From the IMG/VR virus record IMGVR_UViG_3300031261_000003, positions 1 through 64,000 of that record: a stretch of DNA of 64,000 nt; one strand, written 5' to 3'. Made by a program: the position numbers and the translations under genes. Positions 13,423-22,194 of the stretch are shown here, one piece after another; positions within the stretch are counted from its first letter, which is position 1, and every line of letters starts with the position of its first letter. This DNA comes from a virus. The notes below the pieces were generated by a model, which was given only the letters and a program-made list of their open reading frames with translations, did not search any database and was not told where the DNA came from.

Positions 13423-14693
13423 AAAACTTCTCAGGGTTTACGAAAGACGGCGTGAAGTTCGACGATATGGTTCACACGTTCTTTGAATGCACCAATCAGC
13501 CGATGCCGCCGATCATCGCCGGCCGCGCGATAAAATATTTCACCGATGACAAAGGCGAGGACATGGCGCCGGAAAATAAGCCGCCTTATTGCGTACCGCT
13601 CATGTCGAAAATCGCGGCGCTGCCGTGGAATGGATTCAAAGTCGTATCCACTTTTGCAGGCGCGGGCGGCTCCTCAACCGGCTATAGGATGGCGGGTTTC
13701 AAGGTGGCGCTCGCCAACGAATTTGTGCCGATAGCGCAAGACAGCTATCGCGCCAACATGGACCCTTCGACCGTCATTGATCCGCGCGGCATCCAAGAGG
13801 TCACAGCGGCTTCGATTCTTGAAGCTACGGGCCTCAAGGAAGGCGATCTGGACCTATTCGATGGGTCCCCGCCGTGCCAAGCCTTCTCGACCGCTGGCAA
13901 GCGCGCTAAAGGCTGGGGAACGGATCGTGCTTACGAACACGGCGCATGCCAGAAAAACGAAGACCTGTTTCCCGAATACATTCGCGTGCTGGCGGCCCTC
14001 AAGCCGAAAGTCTTCGTCGCCGAGAACGTCTCGGGCCTTGTAAAGGGCGTCGCCAAGGGGTTTTTTCTGGAAATCCTCGCTGGCCTCAAGGCGTGCGGCT
14101 ATCGCGTCGAGGCAAGAGTCCTAGACGCGCAATGGCTTGGCGTTCCGCAAATGCGCCAACGGTTGATCTTTATGGGCGTGCGAAACGACTTGGGCGCTAA
14201 TCCCGTATTTCCTAAGCCGTTGACCTATCAATATACGGTTCGCGACGCGCTGCCTTGGATTGTGCGATGCGAGGAAATGGCAGGATACAACGGGCATCAA
14301 ATGCTTGACTCGGGCAGACCTTCGCAGTCGATCTTATTGACGGGATCGCATCATTGCGAGGCGCACCTTGGAACGTTTCACGGCGACCGTTCTATTGATG
14401 ACGTCGCGCCGACCGTCCAAACACACGGCCGTCCCAAGACGCTTAATGAACTGACCATCGCCAGCGGCCCGGCCGGCATCGAACGCCGCAAATTCACAAT
14501 CGCCGAAGTCAAGCGAATCTGCGCCTTTCCCGACGATTTCATTCTCAAGGGCACATACGCGCAGCAATGGGAACGACTTGGAAATTCAGTTCCGCCGGTC
14601 ATGATGGCCGCCATTGCGGTAACGATCCGTGACAAAATCCTGATTCCAGCAAGAGAAAAGGCCGCGCCAGAGGTTCCGGCGCGGCTTGCCTAG
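13389..14693 (+). CDS. DNA cytosine-C5 methyltransferase
   Basis: 434 aa from GTG, overlapping the ParB-like gene by 34 nt; an ATG at 13467 is an alternative. Motif I is FAGAGGSSTGYRMAGF (about residues 84-99), motif IV is DGSPPCQAFSTAGKR with the catalytic Cys, motif VI is VAENVSG, motif VIII is near MRQRLIFMGVR and motif X is WERLGNSVPPVMM. The first about 75 residues are an extra domain. All catalytic motifs are present, so it should be active. It probably protects phage DNA; the target sequence cannot be read from the protein. Confidence 0.93.
   Translation: MERKIGTRIFVENFSGFTKDGVKFDDMVHTFFECTNQPMPPIIAGRAIKYFTDDKGEDMAPENKPPYCVPLMSKIAALPWNGFKVVSTFAGAGGSSTGYRMAGFKVALANEFVPIAQDSYRANMDPSTVIDPRGIQEVTAASILEATGLKEGDLDLFDGSPPCQAFSTAGKRAKGWGTDRAYEHGACQKNEDLFPEYIRVLAALKPKVFVAENVSGLVKGVAKGFFLEILAGLKACGYRVEARVLDAQWLGVPQMRQRLIFMGVRNDLGANPVFPKPLTYQYTVRDALPWIVRCEEMAGYNGHQMLDSGRPSQSILLTGSHHCEAHLGTFHGDRSIDDVAPTVQTHGRPKTLNELTIASGPAGIERRKFTIAEVKRICAFPDDFILKGTYAQQWERLGNSVPPVMMAAIAVTIRDKILIPAREKAAPEVPARLA
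14661..14685 (-). terminator. terminator of DUF3489 gene inside the methyltransferase 3' end
   Basis: Perfect 8-bp stem GCCGCGCC/GGCGCGGC with a 9-nt loop; on the minus strand it is followed by CTTTTCTCTT. It lies within the last codons of the convergent methyltransferase gene. Confidence 0.75.
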
Positions 14694-14694
14694 T

Positions 14695-15471
14695 TCAGCC
14701 GACTTTGTAAAAAGTCTTGCCGTCGCTTATCGTCTTGGTGACATTCAGGCCGAGTTTTTTACGAGCGATCTGTGAAATATTCCAACGACACGAGTCGAAG
14801 TTCCAACCTGTCGCGCTGGCAAGCTCCTCAATCGTTACGCCGGTTTTGCTGGATAGAAGCGAAACCATCGTGGAGATATTTGACGATCCATCGCCGCGCT
14901 TGCTGGCGGCCGTCTTGCCCTTCACGGCGGCGACCTTGGCGACTATCGCAACCTTGGCGACTTTGCCGCCCTTGGCGCTCTTAACGGCCTTGGCAGCTTC
15001 GCTCCAAGCCTTCGCGTCGAAGGGACCCCAAACCCAATCGCCGCGCCCGGTTTTCTTGGCGAAGAAATCGACGCCCTCGGCCGCGTCTTTGCCGAAAGCT
15101 TGGCGCGCTTCGGCGAGCGCCTGCGCTTGGCTCATGCAGTGGCCGCTTTTCGGCGTTGCCGCGCCCTTGACGACCACTTCCAAGGCAACCGCGGGTGGCG
15201 AGTCCAGTTCGGACGTCGGCAGGGCGTTCAACTCCGCGGCCGCGATCTGCTGGATGCGAGTGGCGGGCGTCTCGTCGGCCGGCGCGGCGAAAACGACGGC
15301 GAGCTTCGCGGCGGCGGAAACGCTCTGCATGGCCTCTTTCGTCTTAGCGCGGTCGGCGGCGGCCTTCGTTGCGCGCTTGGCGGCTTTGATCTCGGCGGCG
15401 GAAGCGTCGGCTTTGGCGGCGACGTCGAGAGCGTCAAAAGCGGCGGTGTTGTCGGCGGCGAGCTTGATCAT
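14695..15471 (-). CDS. DUF3489-containing protein
   Basis: 258 aa from the ATG behind the hairpin leader (MIKLAADNTAAFDALDVAAK). The first 130 residues are Ala-rich. A middle segment (GVDFFAKKTGRGDWVWGPFD) is followed by an Ala/Lys linker. The C-terminal 60 residues fit DUF3489, a winged-helix-like domain (GVTIEELASATGWNFDSCRW, ARKKLGLNVTKT). These proteins occur in alphaproteobacterial phages and genomes and are likely DNA-binding regulators, although no target is known. Single-gene unit with its own promoter and terminator. Confidence 0.8.
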   Translation of the reverse strand: MIKLAADNTAAFDALDVAAKADASAAEIKAAKRATKAAADRAKTKEAMQSVSAAAKLAVVFAAPADETPATRIQQIAAAELNALPTSELDSPPAVALEVVVKGAATPKSGHCMSQAQALAEARQAFGKDAAEGVDFFAKKTGRGDWVWGPFDAKAWSEAAKAVKSAKGGKVAKVAIVAKVAAVKGKTAASKRGDGSSNISTMVSLLSSKTGVTIEELASATGWNFDSCRWNISQIARKKLGLNVTKTISDGKTFYKVG

Positions 15472-15485
15472 GTTGGTCTCCGGTT

Positions 15486-15501
15486 CGGGATGGCGTTCCC
15501 G
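15486..15501 (-). promoter_or_regulatory. ACGCCA-loop leader hairpin (copy 6)
   Basis: Minus strand CGGGA-ACGCCA-TCCCG: perfect 5-bp stem, then AACCGGAGACCAAC and ATG. Upstream, TTGCGA-N17-TATCTC reads as a promoter in the AT-rich region 15503-15580. Confidence 0.8.
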
Positions 15502-15612
15502 TGAGACCAGAGATAACGTTGAGAGCACAAAATCGCAAGCTATTTTTATCGCAAAATAGCAGATTATAACTATCGCAAGGAAGCAGGCGCAAAATCAGTA
15601 TGGAGACGTAGC

Positions 15613-16125
15613 GTGACGGCACGCAAAGCGGCGGCCGATCTCTTGCCGCGCGGCCCGAAGCGCAAGCCAAGGCCGCCGCCCAATCCCAACGGCCGACCGC
15701 CGCACGAGCCGACCGAGGCCAATCGCCAGCTTGTCAAAACACTCGTCGTCGCCGGCTGGAACCGCGACCGTATCGGCGTCGCGCTCGATATCGACGCCGA
15801 GACGTTGCGCAAATATTACCGAGTAGAACTAGACCACAGCAAAGCTATAGTTGACGCAATGGTCACACAAAGCATAATACAAATGGCCTGTGGTGGCCCT
15901 GGCGCTGGCAATTGGGAAAAAGCCGTTCCAAGTATGGCTAGTTTTTATGCGAAATGCCGCATGAATTGGAAAGACCCTAAACTTGAGGTTAACTTATCCG
16001 GCGCTGTTGGTACTTACGATATGAGTAAAATGAGTGATGACGACTTACGGAGAGTCACGGAAATACTCAGCCGCGCCGAAATTTCCGCCCCTAACGGTGT
16101 TTCTAGCGGAGATCAGGAAACGTGA
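15613..16125 (+). CDS. terminase small subunit
   Basis: 170 aa from GTG. A basic, Pro-rich start (GPKRKPRPPPNPNGRPPHEP) is followed by a helix-turn-helix (VKTLVVAGWNRDRIGVALDI, AETLRKYY) as in phage small terminases, which recognise the packaging site and load the large subunit. The next gene overlaps its end in another frame. Position directly before the large terminase makes the call secure in role, less so in subfamily. Confidence 0.8.
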   Translation: MTARKAAADLLPRGPKRKPRPPPNPNGRPPHEPTEANRQLVKTLVVAGWNRDRIGVALDIDAETLRKYYRVELDHSKAIVDAMVTQSIIQMACGGPGAGNWEKAVPSMASFYAKCRMNWKDPKLEVNLSGAVGTYDMSKMSDDDLRRVTEILSRAEISAPNGVSSGDQET

Positions 16126-17575
16126 GGCCGCGCGCCAGCTCGCCGACGTCGAGCGCAACGCCGACGCGATCCGCGCAAGATGCAAGACGTTTTCCGGCTT
16201 CGTCCGCGAGGCGTGGCACGTTCTCGAACCAACCACGCGCTACATTCATAGTTGGCATATCGAGGCGATTTGCCAGCATTTAGAGGCTGTAACTGACCGG
16301 CGCATAACCCGGTTGCTGATCAACGTTCCACCCGGCTCGATGAAAAGCCTGCTGGTTTCAGTCCTATGGCCGGCTTGGGAATGGGGGCCAAAAGGTTTAA
16401 GATCGTTGCGCTATTTGGCGACAGCGTTCAACGAAGGGCCGGTTAAAAGAGACACGCGCAAGTCGCGCGATTTGATCCTTTCGGCTTGGTATCAAGCCTT
16501 ATGGCCCGAGGTTCGGTTAGTCCGGACCGGCGAAACGAGCTTCGCCAATTCAGACACAGGCACGCGCGAAGGCGTCGCGTTCAACTCGCTTACGTCGCAG
16601 CGCGGCGACCGTTTGATAATTGACGATCCGCATTCAATCAAAACCGCCGAGTCAGAAACCGAGCGCGAAGGCGTTACGCGCGGCTTTCGCGAAGGCGCCT
16701 TGAACCGACTTAATAATCAAGCCGAGTCGGCAATCGTAATCATCATGCAGCGCTTGCATGAAAAGGATATTTCGGGCGTTATTCTCGCGCTCAAAATGCC
16801 GTTCGTGCATCTGCGCTTGCCGATGGAATACGAGCGCGGCAACCCTTGCACGACGCCGCTCGGCTTCGTCGATCCGCGCCAATACGAAGGCGAGCTGCTT
16901 TGTCCGGAGCGCTTTTCCGCGTCGACCATCGCGCAAATGAAAAGCGACACGACCGCCTACGCCTGGGCCGGACAGTATCAGCAACGCCCCGCCCCGCGCG
17001 AAGGCGGCATGTTCCAACGTCGTTGGTTCGGCGAGCCCGTCGCCGCCGCCCCTATATCAACTAACGTCGTAAGAGCCTGGGATTTGGCGGCAACGGAAGC
17101 GGGCGGCGATTGGACGGTGGGCTTGCGCATGTCGCGCGCTCCCAGCGGAATCTTCTATATCGAACACATTGAGCGCCTTCGCGGTTCGGCGCTCGACGTC
17201 AAGAAAGCCGTCCTAAACCTCGCCAGCGCGGCCAATGATAGCAAGCGCGTCAAGGTCAGGCTTCCCCAAGACGTCGGCCAAGCTGGCAAAGGCCAAGTCG
17301 CGGATTATGCGCGCGATTTGGCGGGCTGGCTTTTGGACGTGGAGCGCGAAACGGGCTCCAAGGAAGTGCGCGCTGCGCCGTTCGCGGCGCAATGCGAAGC
17401 TGGAAACGTCCGACTCGTCGCCGGGCCTTGGGTTGAAACGTTTCTCAGCGAGCTAGAGACATTCCCGATGGGCGCGCACGACGATCAAGTTGACGCGGCC
17501 TCCGGCGCTTTTACGAGTCTCGTCAATCCAACGACGCTCGCCCGTCAAGTTCCCTTCAATCTCATGGGTCGTTGA
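16097..17575 (+). CDS. terminase large subunit
   Basis: About 492 aa from GTG (29-nt overlap with the small subunit); an ATG at 16034 is a possible longer start. The ATPase domain has an atypical P-loop VPPGSMKS near residues 77-84 and Walker B LIIDDPHS near 173-180. The C-terminal nuclease domain shows RAWDLAATE and the acidic AHDDQVDAASGAF. It cuts and pumps phage DNA into the prohead through the portal encoded next. Confidence 0.93.
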   Translation: MFLAEIRKREAARQLADVERNADAIRARCKTFSGFVREAWHVLEPTTRYIHSWHIEAICQHLEAVTDRRITRLLINVPPGSMKSLLVSVLWPAWEWGPKGLRSLRYLATAFNEGPVKRDTRKSRDLILSAWYQALWPEVRLVRTGETSFANSDTGTREGVAFNSLTSQRGDRLIIDDPHSIKTAESETEREGVTRGFREGALNRLNNQAESAIVIIMQRLHEKDISGVILALKMPFVHLRLPMEYERGNPCTTPLGFVDPRQYEGELLCPERFSASTIAQMKSDTTAYAWAGQYQQRPAPREGGMFQRRWFGEPVAAAPISTNVVRAWDLAATEAGGDWTVGLRMSRAPSGIFYIEHIERLRGSALDVKKAVLNLASAANDSKRVKVRLPQDVGQAGKGQVADYARDLAGWLLDVERETGSKEVRAAPFAAQCEAGNVRLVAGPWVETFLSELETFPMGAHDDQVDAASGAFTSLVNPTTLARQVPFNLMGR

Positions 17576-19089
17576 TGTTTCTAAGCCTTGTGAGCCGCCT
17601 CAAGCGCGATAAAGACTATCCGCCGCGCCAGTTCGCGATTGACGCTTACTCGCGCGTAAGAGACGGCGCGATTTACGATCATCTTGAGCATTCATTTCAT
17701 GAGGAGCAAGACGCGGCGAACAACGAATATATCCCGTTGCGCGATAGACGCCCCAGCGTGCGCTGCAACATTTGTCGCATCGTGGTTGACGATAGCGTGT
17801 CGCTTTTGTTCAGCGAGGGGCATTTCCCGACCATCAAAAGCGAGGTCGAGGGCGCGCCCGACGTCTTGCAAGGCTTCGTAAAGACAGGGCGCTTGAACGA
17901 CGTCATGATAGACGCAGCGACAACCGGAAGCGTCGGCTCGGTCGCTATCCAAATGCGAATCCTCGAACAGCGCGATAAGACATACCGTCTATTTTATGAG
18001 CCGCATTCGACGGAATTTCTGACGCCGATATTCGATCCGCAGGCACCCGACACGCTTTTGAAAATCGTGGAGAAATACAAGGTTCGCGGCGACGTTTTAC
18101 GCGCCCGAGGCTACGCTATCAGCGATCAAAACACGGCCGCCGCGTTTTGGTTCTCGCGCGAATGGAACGAACAAGGCGAAGTGTGGTTTCTGCCGTGGCT
18201 CGCCAATGACGACAAGGCCGTTGCGACAATCGACACATCGAAGGGCGTTGTTCATGGCCTCGGCTTCGTGCCTTGGGTTTGGGTGCGCAACCTGCCCGGC
18301 AAGCTAAAGCTGTTCGCGGGCGAACTTACCTATTCCGAGATTGATGGCGCTTGCACGTTTGCCGCCGCCATCGACACCATGATTGAGATTGAATATCTCC
18401 TAAGCCAGGGCGGGCGCGGCCTCAAATATACGGCCGATCCATTGCTAATCGTCAAAGAGCCCGCCGCGCCCGATAGGCAAATGGTGCGCTCGCCCAACAT
18501 GGCGCTAATCACGGCGGCCGAGGGCGACGCCAAGCTTTTGGAAATCGGCGGCACGTCGTTTGCGGTTCTCGTCGATTACGTGAAAGTTTTACGTGAACTT
18601 GCGCTTGAGAGCGTTCATGGCAACCGTTCGGAGCCGTCGAAACTCGCCGCCGCGCAATCCGGCCGCGCGATGGAGCTGCTAAACCTCGCGCTGATTTGGA
18701 TTGCCGATAGGCTGCGGATTTCCTACGGCGAGGGCGCGTTGCGCGAGCTTTTGCGCATGGCGCTGCTAGGCCACGCCAAGTTTCCAATCTCGGTTGAGGG
18801 CAAGCCGCTCGCCGCCGTCGCGCCGGACGCCGATATCACGCTGCATTGGCCGGCGTGGTATCACAAAACGTCGCATGATCTCCAAGAGGAGGCGACGACG
18901 GTGAAAACGCTGCGCGACGCCAAGGTGATTTCGCGCGAATCGGCCGTCAACTACATCGCGCCCTCCTATGATATCGAGGACATTTCGGCCGAACTGGCGC
19001 GCATCGAAAAGGATGCGAAAGACGATATCGCGTTGGTCGCCGATGCCGCCTCGGCGCAAGTCGTCGAGCAAGTGAGGGTCAGCGAATGA
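17575..19089 (+). CDS. portal protein
   Basis: 504 aa; ATG overlaps the terminase stop (TGATG). The length, position after terminase, and features such as VDDSVSLLFSEGHFP, GFVPWVWVRNLPGK and HGNRSEPSKLAAAQSGRAME fit an SPP1-type portal (gp6-like), the twelve-fold ring through which DNA enters. The C-terminus (about 440-504) is helical and charged (ELARIEKDAKDDIALVADAA), as in the portal barrel. It ends in ATGA overlap with a small gene. Confidence 0.85.
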   Translation: MFLSLVSRLKRDKDYPPRQFAIDAYSRVRDGAIYDHLEHSFHEEQDAANNEYIPLRDRRPSVRCNICRIVVDDSVSLLFSEGHFPTIKSEVEGAPDVLQGFVKTGRLNDVMIDAATTGSVGSVAIQMRILEQRDKTYRLFYEPHSTEFLTPIFDPQAPDTLLKIVEKYKVRGDVLRARGYAISDQNTAAAFWFSREWNEQGEVWFLPWLANDDKAVATIDTSKGVVHGLGFVPWVWVRNLPGKLKLFAGELTYSEIDGACTFAAAIDTMIEIEYLLSQGGRGLKYTADPLLIVKEPAAPDRQMVRSPNMALITAAEGDAKLLEIGGTSFAVLVDYVKVLRELALESVHGNRSEPSKLAAAQSGRAMELLNLALIWIADRLRISYGEGALRELLRMALLGHAKFPISVEGKPLAAVAPDADITLHWPAWYHKTSHDLQEEATTVKTLRDAKVISRESAVNYIAPSYDIEDISAELARIEKDAKDDIALVADAASAQVVEQVRVSE

Positions 19090-19364
19090 AGCGAGTCGAT
19101 AAATACGAAAATGTCTCGCCTGCATTTCAAACGCAATGGCTGGCGTTCCGCAACGCGATCATAGCAGCCACAGCAGACTTGGTTGAAACGGAAATCGGCA
19201 TATCTCCAGGCTACGCCTACAATCTTGTTGGGTGTCATGAAGAAGTCGAGCGCGGCATTGCGAAAGCGCGCAAGGGCGTTGATCCGGTAATAGCCATACA
19301 CCAAGAGTTTATCGTGGCAGAGGGCCTGTTGCGGCATCGCCTGCACTATTGCGTAGGGAATTAA
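19086..19364 (+). CDS. hypothetical protein, 92 aa
   Basis: MKRVDKYENVSPAFQTQWLA, helical, ending HRLHYCVGN. No family recognised. It lies between portal and scaffold, where small morphogenesis or accessory genes are common. Confidence 0.6.
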   Translation: MKRVDKYENVSPAFQTQWLAFRNAIIAATADLVETEIGISPGYAYNLVGCHEEVERGIAKARKGVDPVIAIHQEFIVAEGLLRHRLHYCVGN

Positions 19365-19583
19365 ATGGCCGACGATCCAACCAGTTTAACCGTTGCGATA
19401 GCTTGCGATGAGCTGTTTACTGGCATCAAGGCGGCCGTCAAAAAGCAACCGAATTCCGAGGAAGAACAAGCCGTCATTCTCGCGGTCGTTGAACTCGCCC
19501 GCGTCGGCTTTCTGGCGTTGCTCTCCATCGCGCAAAGCCTCGAAAGCCTCGCGCTCGACTCTGCGCGAAAAGCCGACGACTGA
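19365..19583 (+). CDS. hypothetical protein, 72 aa
   Basis: ATG follows immediately after the previous stop. Acidic helix with a hydrophobic middle (ELARVGFLALLSIAQSLESL), maybe a short amphipathic or membrane-associated helix. Unknown role. Confidence 0.55.
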   Translation: MADDPTSLTVAIACDELFTGIKAAVKKQPNSEEEQAVILAVVELARVGFLALLSIAQSLESLALDSARKADD

Positions 19584-19669
19584 AAAACCCCTTTCGGCCC
19601 CGCCTCGGGCGACCCCGACGCGAGATGCCGGCCCGCCGCCGATGCGGCCTAACCCAAGGCAGATGCCCG

Positions 19670-20311
19670 ATGAATTTACGTGAACGCCTGCTCGGCGCTG
19701 TTGCCCTCTATGGTTTGCGCTCGCCCGAAGGCGATCCGAGCCCGCCGCCCGTCCCGAACGTTCCTCCGGTTCCGCCCGCGCAGCGCGACCCCGACCGGCA
19801 TCCGACCGGCTATTCGCCCGAGTACGTCAAGGATTTGCGCGAAGAAACGAAGGGCTGGCGCTTGAAGGCGACAGAACAAGAGCAAGCGCGTAAAGCCGCA
19901 GAGACGGCCGCAGAGGCGGCAACCAAAGCGGCAGACGAAAAGATCAAGGCGATACAGGAAGCCGCCGCCAGCGAGCGCGAGACGCAGCGCAAGGCGGCCG
20001 ACGAACGTATTCTCCGCGCCGAATTGAAAGCGGCGGCGATCAAGGCGGGCATGATCGACCTCGACGGCTTGAAACTGGCCGACATGAGCAAAGTCAAGCT
20101 CGGCGAAAACGGCGAAGTCGAAGGCGCGGACGCGCTCATGACCGCGCTGAAAGAGGCCAAGCCCTATCTATTCGCCGCCGTGCGCTCTGGCACGTCGGAC
20201 CCCGCCAAACCGCCGCCGCGCGATCCGGCCGAACCGAAGAAGGCCAAGGATATGACGCCGGCCGAACGCGAGGCTTTCCTGAGAGAAAACCGCAAGAAGT
20301 ACGGCGGCTAA
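19670..20311 (+). CDS. capsid scaffolding protein
   Basis: 213 aa from the internal ATG (MNLRERLLGAVALYGLRSPE). A Pro-rich N-terminus is followed by a long Ala/Glu/Lys coiled coil (residues about 60-120: AAETAAEAATKAADEKIK, AASERETQRKAADE) and a compact C-terminus (LKAAAIKAGMIDLDGLKLAD; EREAFLRENRKKYGG). This layout and the position just before the major capsid gene match GP20-type scaffold proteins. Confidence 0.82.
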   Translation: MNLRERLLGAVALYGLRSPEGDPSPPPVPNVPPVPPAQRDPDRHPTGYSPEYVKDLREETKGWRLKATEQEQARKAAETAAEAATKAADEKIKAIQEAAASERETQRKAADERILRAELKAAAIKAGMIDLDGLKLADMSKVKLGENGEVEGADALMTALKEAKPYLFAAVRSGTSDPAKPPPRDPAEPKKAKDMTPAEREAFLRENRKKYGG

Positions 20312-20427
20312 CCAATCAACTCTAACCGGCGCAGGGCGCCAACGCGGCCGGCCGATGCTGGCCGCGACCAAACCCCGAGCCCGATGGCGAGCGGTGGAAA
20401 GCCCCCTCAATCATCAGGACTCCAATC
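20312..20427 (+). promoter_or_regulatory. leader of the major capsid gene
   Basis: A GC-rich 116-nt leader containing the palindrome GCGGCC/GGCCGC (20343-20364) that can form a hairpin. The ribosome site is weak (AGGA near 20415). Confidence 0.4.
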
Positions 20428-21795
20428 ATGCCTATCTCAAATTTCCCGGCCGCGTTGCAGCCGATCATTCAGCAGGGATTCCTCGAACAGACATTTCAGG
20501 AGTTCCTGCAATCGGCGCTCGGCTATCGCATGGCCGCCAAGCGCGAGAACTTCAAAACCAATATCGGCGAAACGCTCACCAAAACGCGCCCCGGCCTCAA
20601 GGCGCCGACGATCACGCCGCTCGGCGCGAGCGGCAACACCAACTTCGACAACGGCTTGACGCCCAACACGTTCACGGTCGAACAATTCAAGCTAACGCTC
20701 AACCAATATGGCGACACTATCGACCTCAACACCGTCACGAACCGCGTTGGCATCGTCGAACAATTCCTGCAAAATGCGCGAGTCAACGCCATCCAGGCCG
20801 GACAGTCGCTCGACCGCTTGGCGCGCAATAAGCTCTTTGCGGCCTACCTCGGCGGACAGACCCGCGTTCGCGTTACGCTAGGCGCGCCGGCAACGACGGT
20901 TTCTGTTGACGATATCACGGGCTTTGAAAATGCGCTCGTCAACGGCATTCCTGGCCCCGTTTCGTCAACCAACACGCTCGCCATCACCCTTGGCGCGAAT
21001 GTCTATACGCTTATCGGCGCGGCGTCCGACGCCTCCAATGTCTCGACGATTGCCGCGCCCTTCGGTTGGGCGCTGCCGACGCAGCCGGTGTCGAACGCGG
21101 CCCCAGGCCGCTCGGGCGTCTTGACGTTTTCGAGCAACGTCAGCGTCGCGGACGGCACTATCGGCAATGCCGTAAGTTCGGCCAATGGCGCGGTTGTGCT
21201 GCGGCCAAACGCGCGCGCGACGAGCATCAACCTCGTCGCGGGCGACCTCTTTACCATGTCGGCGACTCTCGACGCCGTCTCCTATCTGCGCCGCAACGCG
21301 GTCCCGGCGATCAATGGTTACTACAATTGCCATCTCGATCCGGTATCGGCGCGCCAGTTGTTCGCCGATCCGGATTTCAAGCAACTATTCCAAGGCCAAG
21401 CGGCGAGCCAAGAATATCGCATGGGAAAGGTGATTGAACTCCTCGACGTGCGGTTTGTGCCGACGACGGAAGCGCCGGTTCAGCCTCATCCGACCTATCC
21501 CAGCCTCAATATCCGTCGCCCTATCGTCGTCGGCGAGGGCGCGTTGCTGGAAGGCGACTTCGACGGCATTGGCGCAGCGGACACCGGGGATAGCGACGCC
21601 CAGGTCGATATTGTTGACGGCGTTGTGCAAGTCACGCGCGAGCCGATGGACAGGTTACGCCAGATTATCGCGCAGTCTTGGTACTGGATTGGGGACTTTT
21701 GCGCCCCAACGGACCAGACATTGAACGCAAGTATAGTACCTACAGCATCGGCGTCATATAACAAACGCGCCTGCGTTATTGAACATATAGGCTAG
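20428..21795 (+). CDS. major capsid protein
   Basis: 455 aa. The N-terminus (IIQQGFLEQTFQEFLQSALG, then DTIDLNTVTNRVGIVEQFLQ) and the body NKLFAAYLGGQTR fit a HK97-fold capsid. An insert of about 150 residues (from about 150 to 280) is beta-rich with Ala/Ser/Thr. The C-terminal part includes VSARQLFADPDFKQLFQGQA and the P-loop-like DVRFVPTTEAPVQPHP. Position between scaffold and connectors supports the call. The final codons (21720-21795) are AT-richer than the rest. Confidence 0.87.
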   Translation: MPISNFPAALQPIIQQGFLEQTFQEFLQSALGYRMAAKRENFKTNIGETLTKTRPGLKAPTITPLGASGNTNFDNGLTPNTFTVEQFKLTLNQYGDTIDLNTVTNRVGIVEQFLQNARVNAIQAGQSLDRLARNKLFAAYLGGQTRVRVTLGAPATTVSVDDITGFENALVNGIPGPVSSTNTLAITLGANVYTLIGAASDASNVSTIAAPFGWALPTQPVSNAAPGRSGVLTFSSNVSVADGTIGNAVSSANGAVVLRPNARATSINLVAGDLFTMSATLDAVSYLRRNAVPAINGYYNCHLDPVSARQLFADPDFKQLFQGQAASQEYRMGKVIELLDVRFVPTTEAPVQPHPTYPSLNIRRPIVVGEGALLEGDFDGIGAADTGDSDAQVDIVDGVVQVTREPMDRLRQIIAQSWYWIGDFCAPTDQTLNASIVPTASASYNKRACVIEHIG

Positions 21796-21844
21796 ATGCG
21801 CGGCTATATACATAGCTTTTGGATAACTCAGGGAATCACTTACT

Positions 21845-22159
21845 ATGGACGCTTCCTATATCAACGGCCTCGTTGCGCTAGCGGGCGGCGGGCAAACCAA
21901 CGCGACGCTGCTAACGAGAACTTTCAACCGCATCACGACGGTTGTCACAGCCGGCGACAGTTGCCAGCTTCCGGCCGCCTCGCCGGGGCTTACCATCTCA
22001 GCTTACAATGCAACCGCGAACAGCGCGAACCTGTTTCCTGGCCTTGGCGACGCGATCAACTCGCTCGGCGCGAATGCGGCGCTAGCGCTTCCGGCCAACA
22101 AAGGCGTGCAGTTGACGTGCATGGCGTCCGGCTTTTGGAACTCGATTCTGTCCGCTTGA
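21845..22159 (+). CDS. capsid-region repeat-module protein, one module, 104 aa
   Basis: A single copy of an about 90-residue beta module: start LVALAGGGQTNATLL, then RITTVVTAGDSCQLPAA, then NSANLFPGLGDAINSLGANA and end GFWNSILSA. The next gene has two more copies. The location after the capsid gene suggests a head decoration or fibre component, but this is inference. Confidence 0.65.
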   Translation: MDASYINGLVALAGGGQTNATLLTRTFNRITTVVTAGDSCQLPAASPGLTISAYNATANSANLFPGLGDAINSLGANAALALPANKGVQLTCMASGFWNSILSA

Positions 22160-22194
22160 GTGACGGTTCGCTCTAACCAATAGGAACGATCCGC

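Noticed and set aside
13389-13466. start of the cytosine methyltransferase at 13467 only
   Set aside because: The segment from the GTG at 13389 reads like normal protein and overlaps the previous gene by just 34 nt, so the longer form is kept with the shorter one as an alternative.
14717-15559. 280-codon plus-strand open frame
   Set aside because: Antisense to the DUF3489 gene and rich in Ala/Ser without motif.
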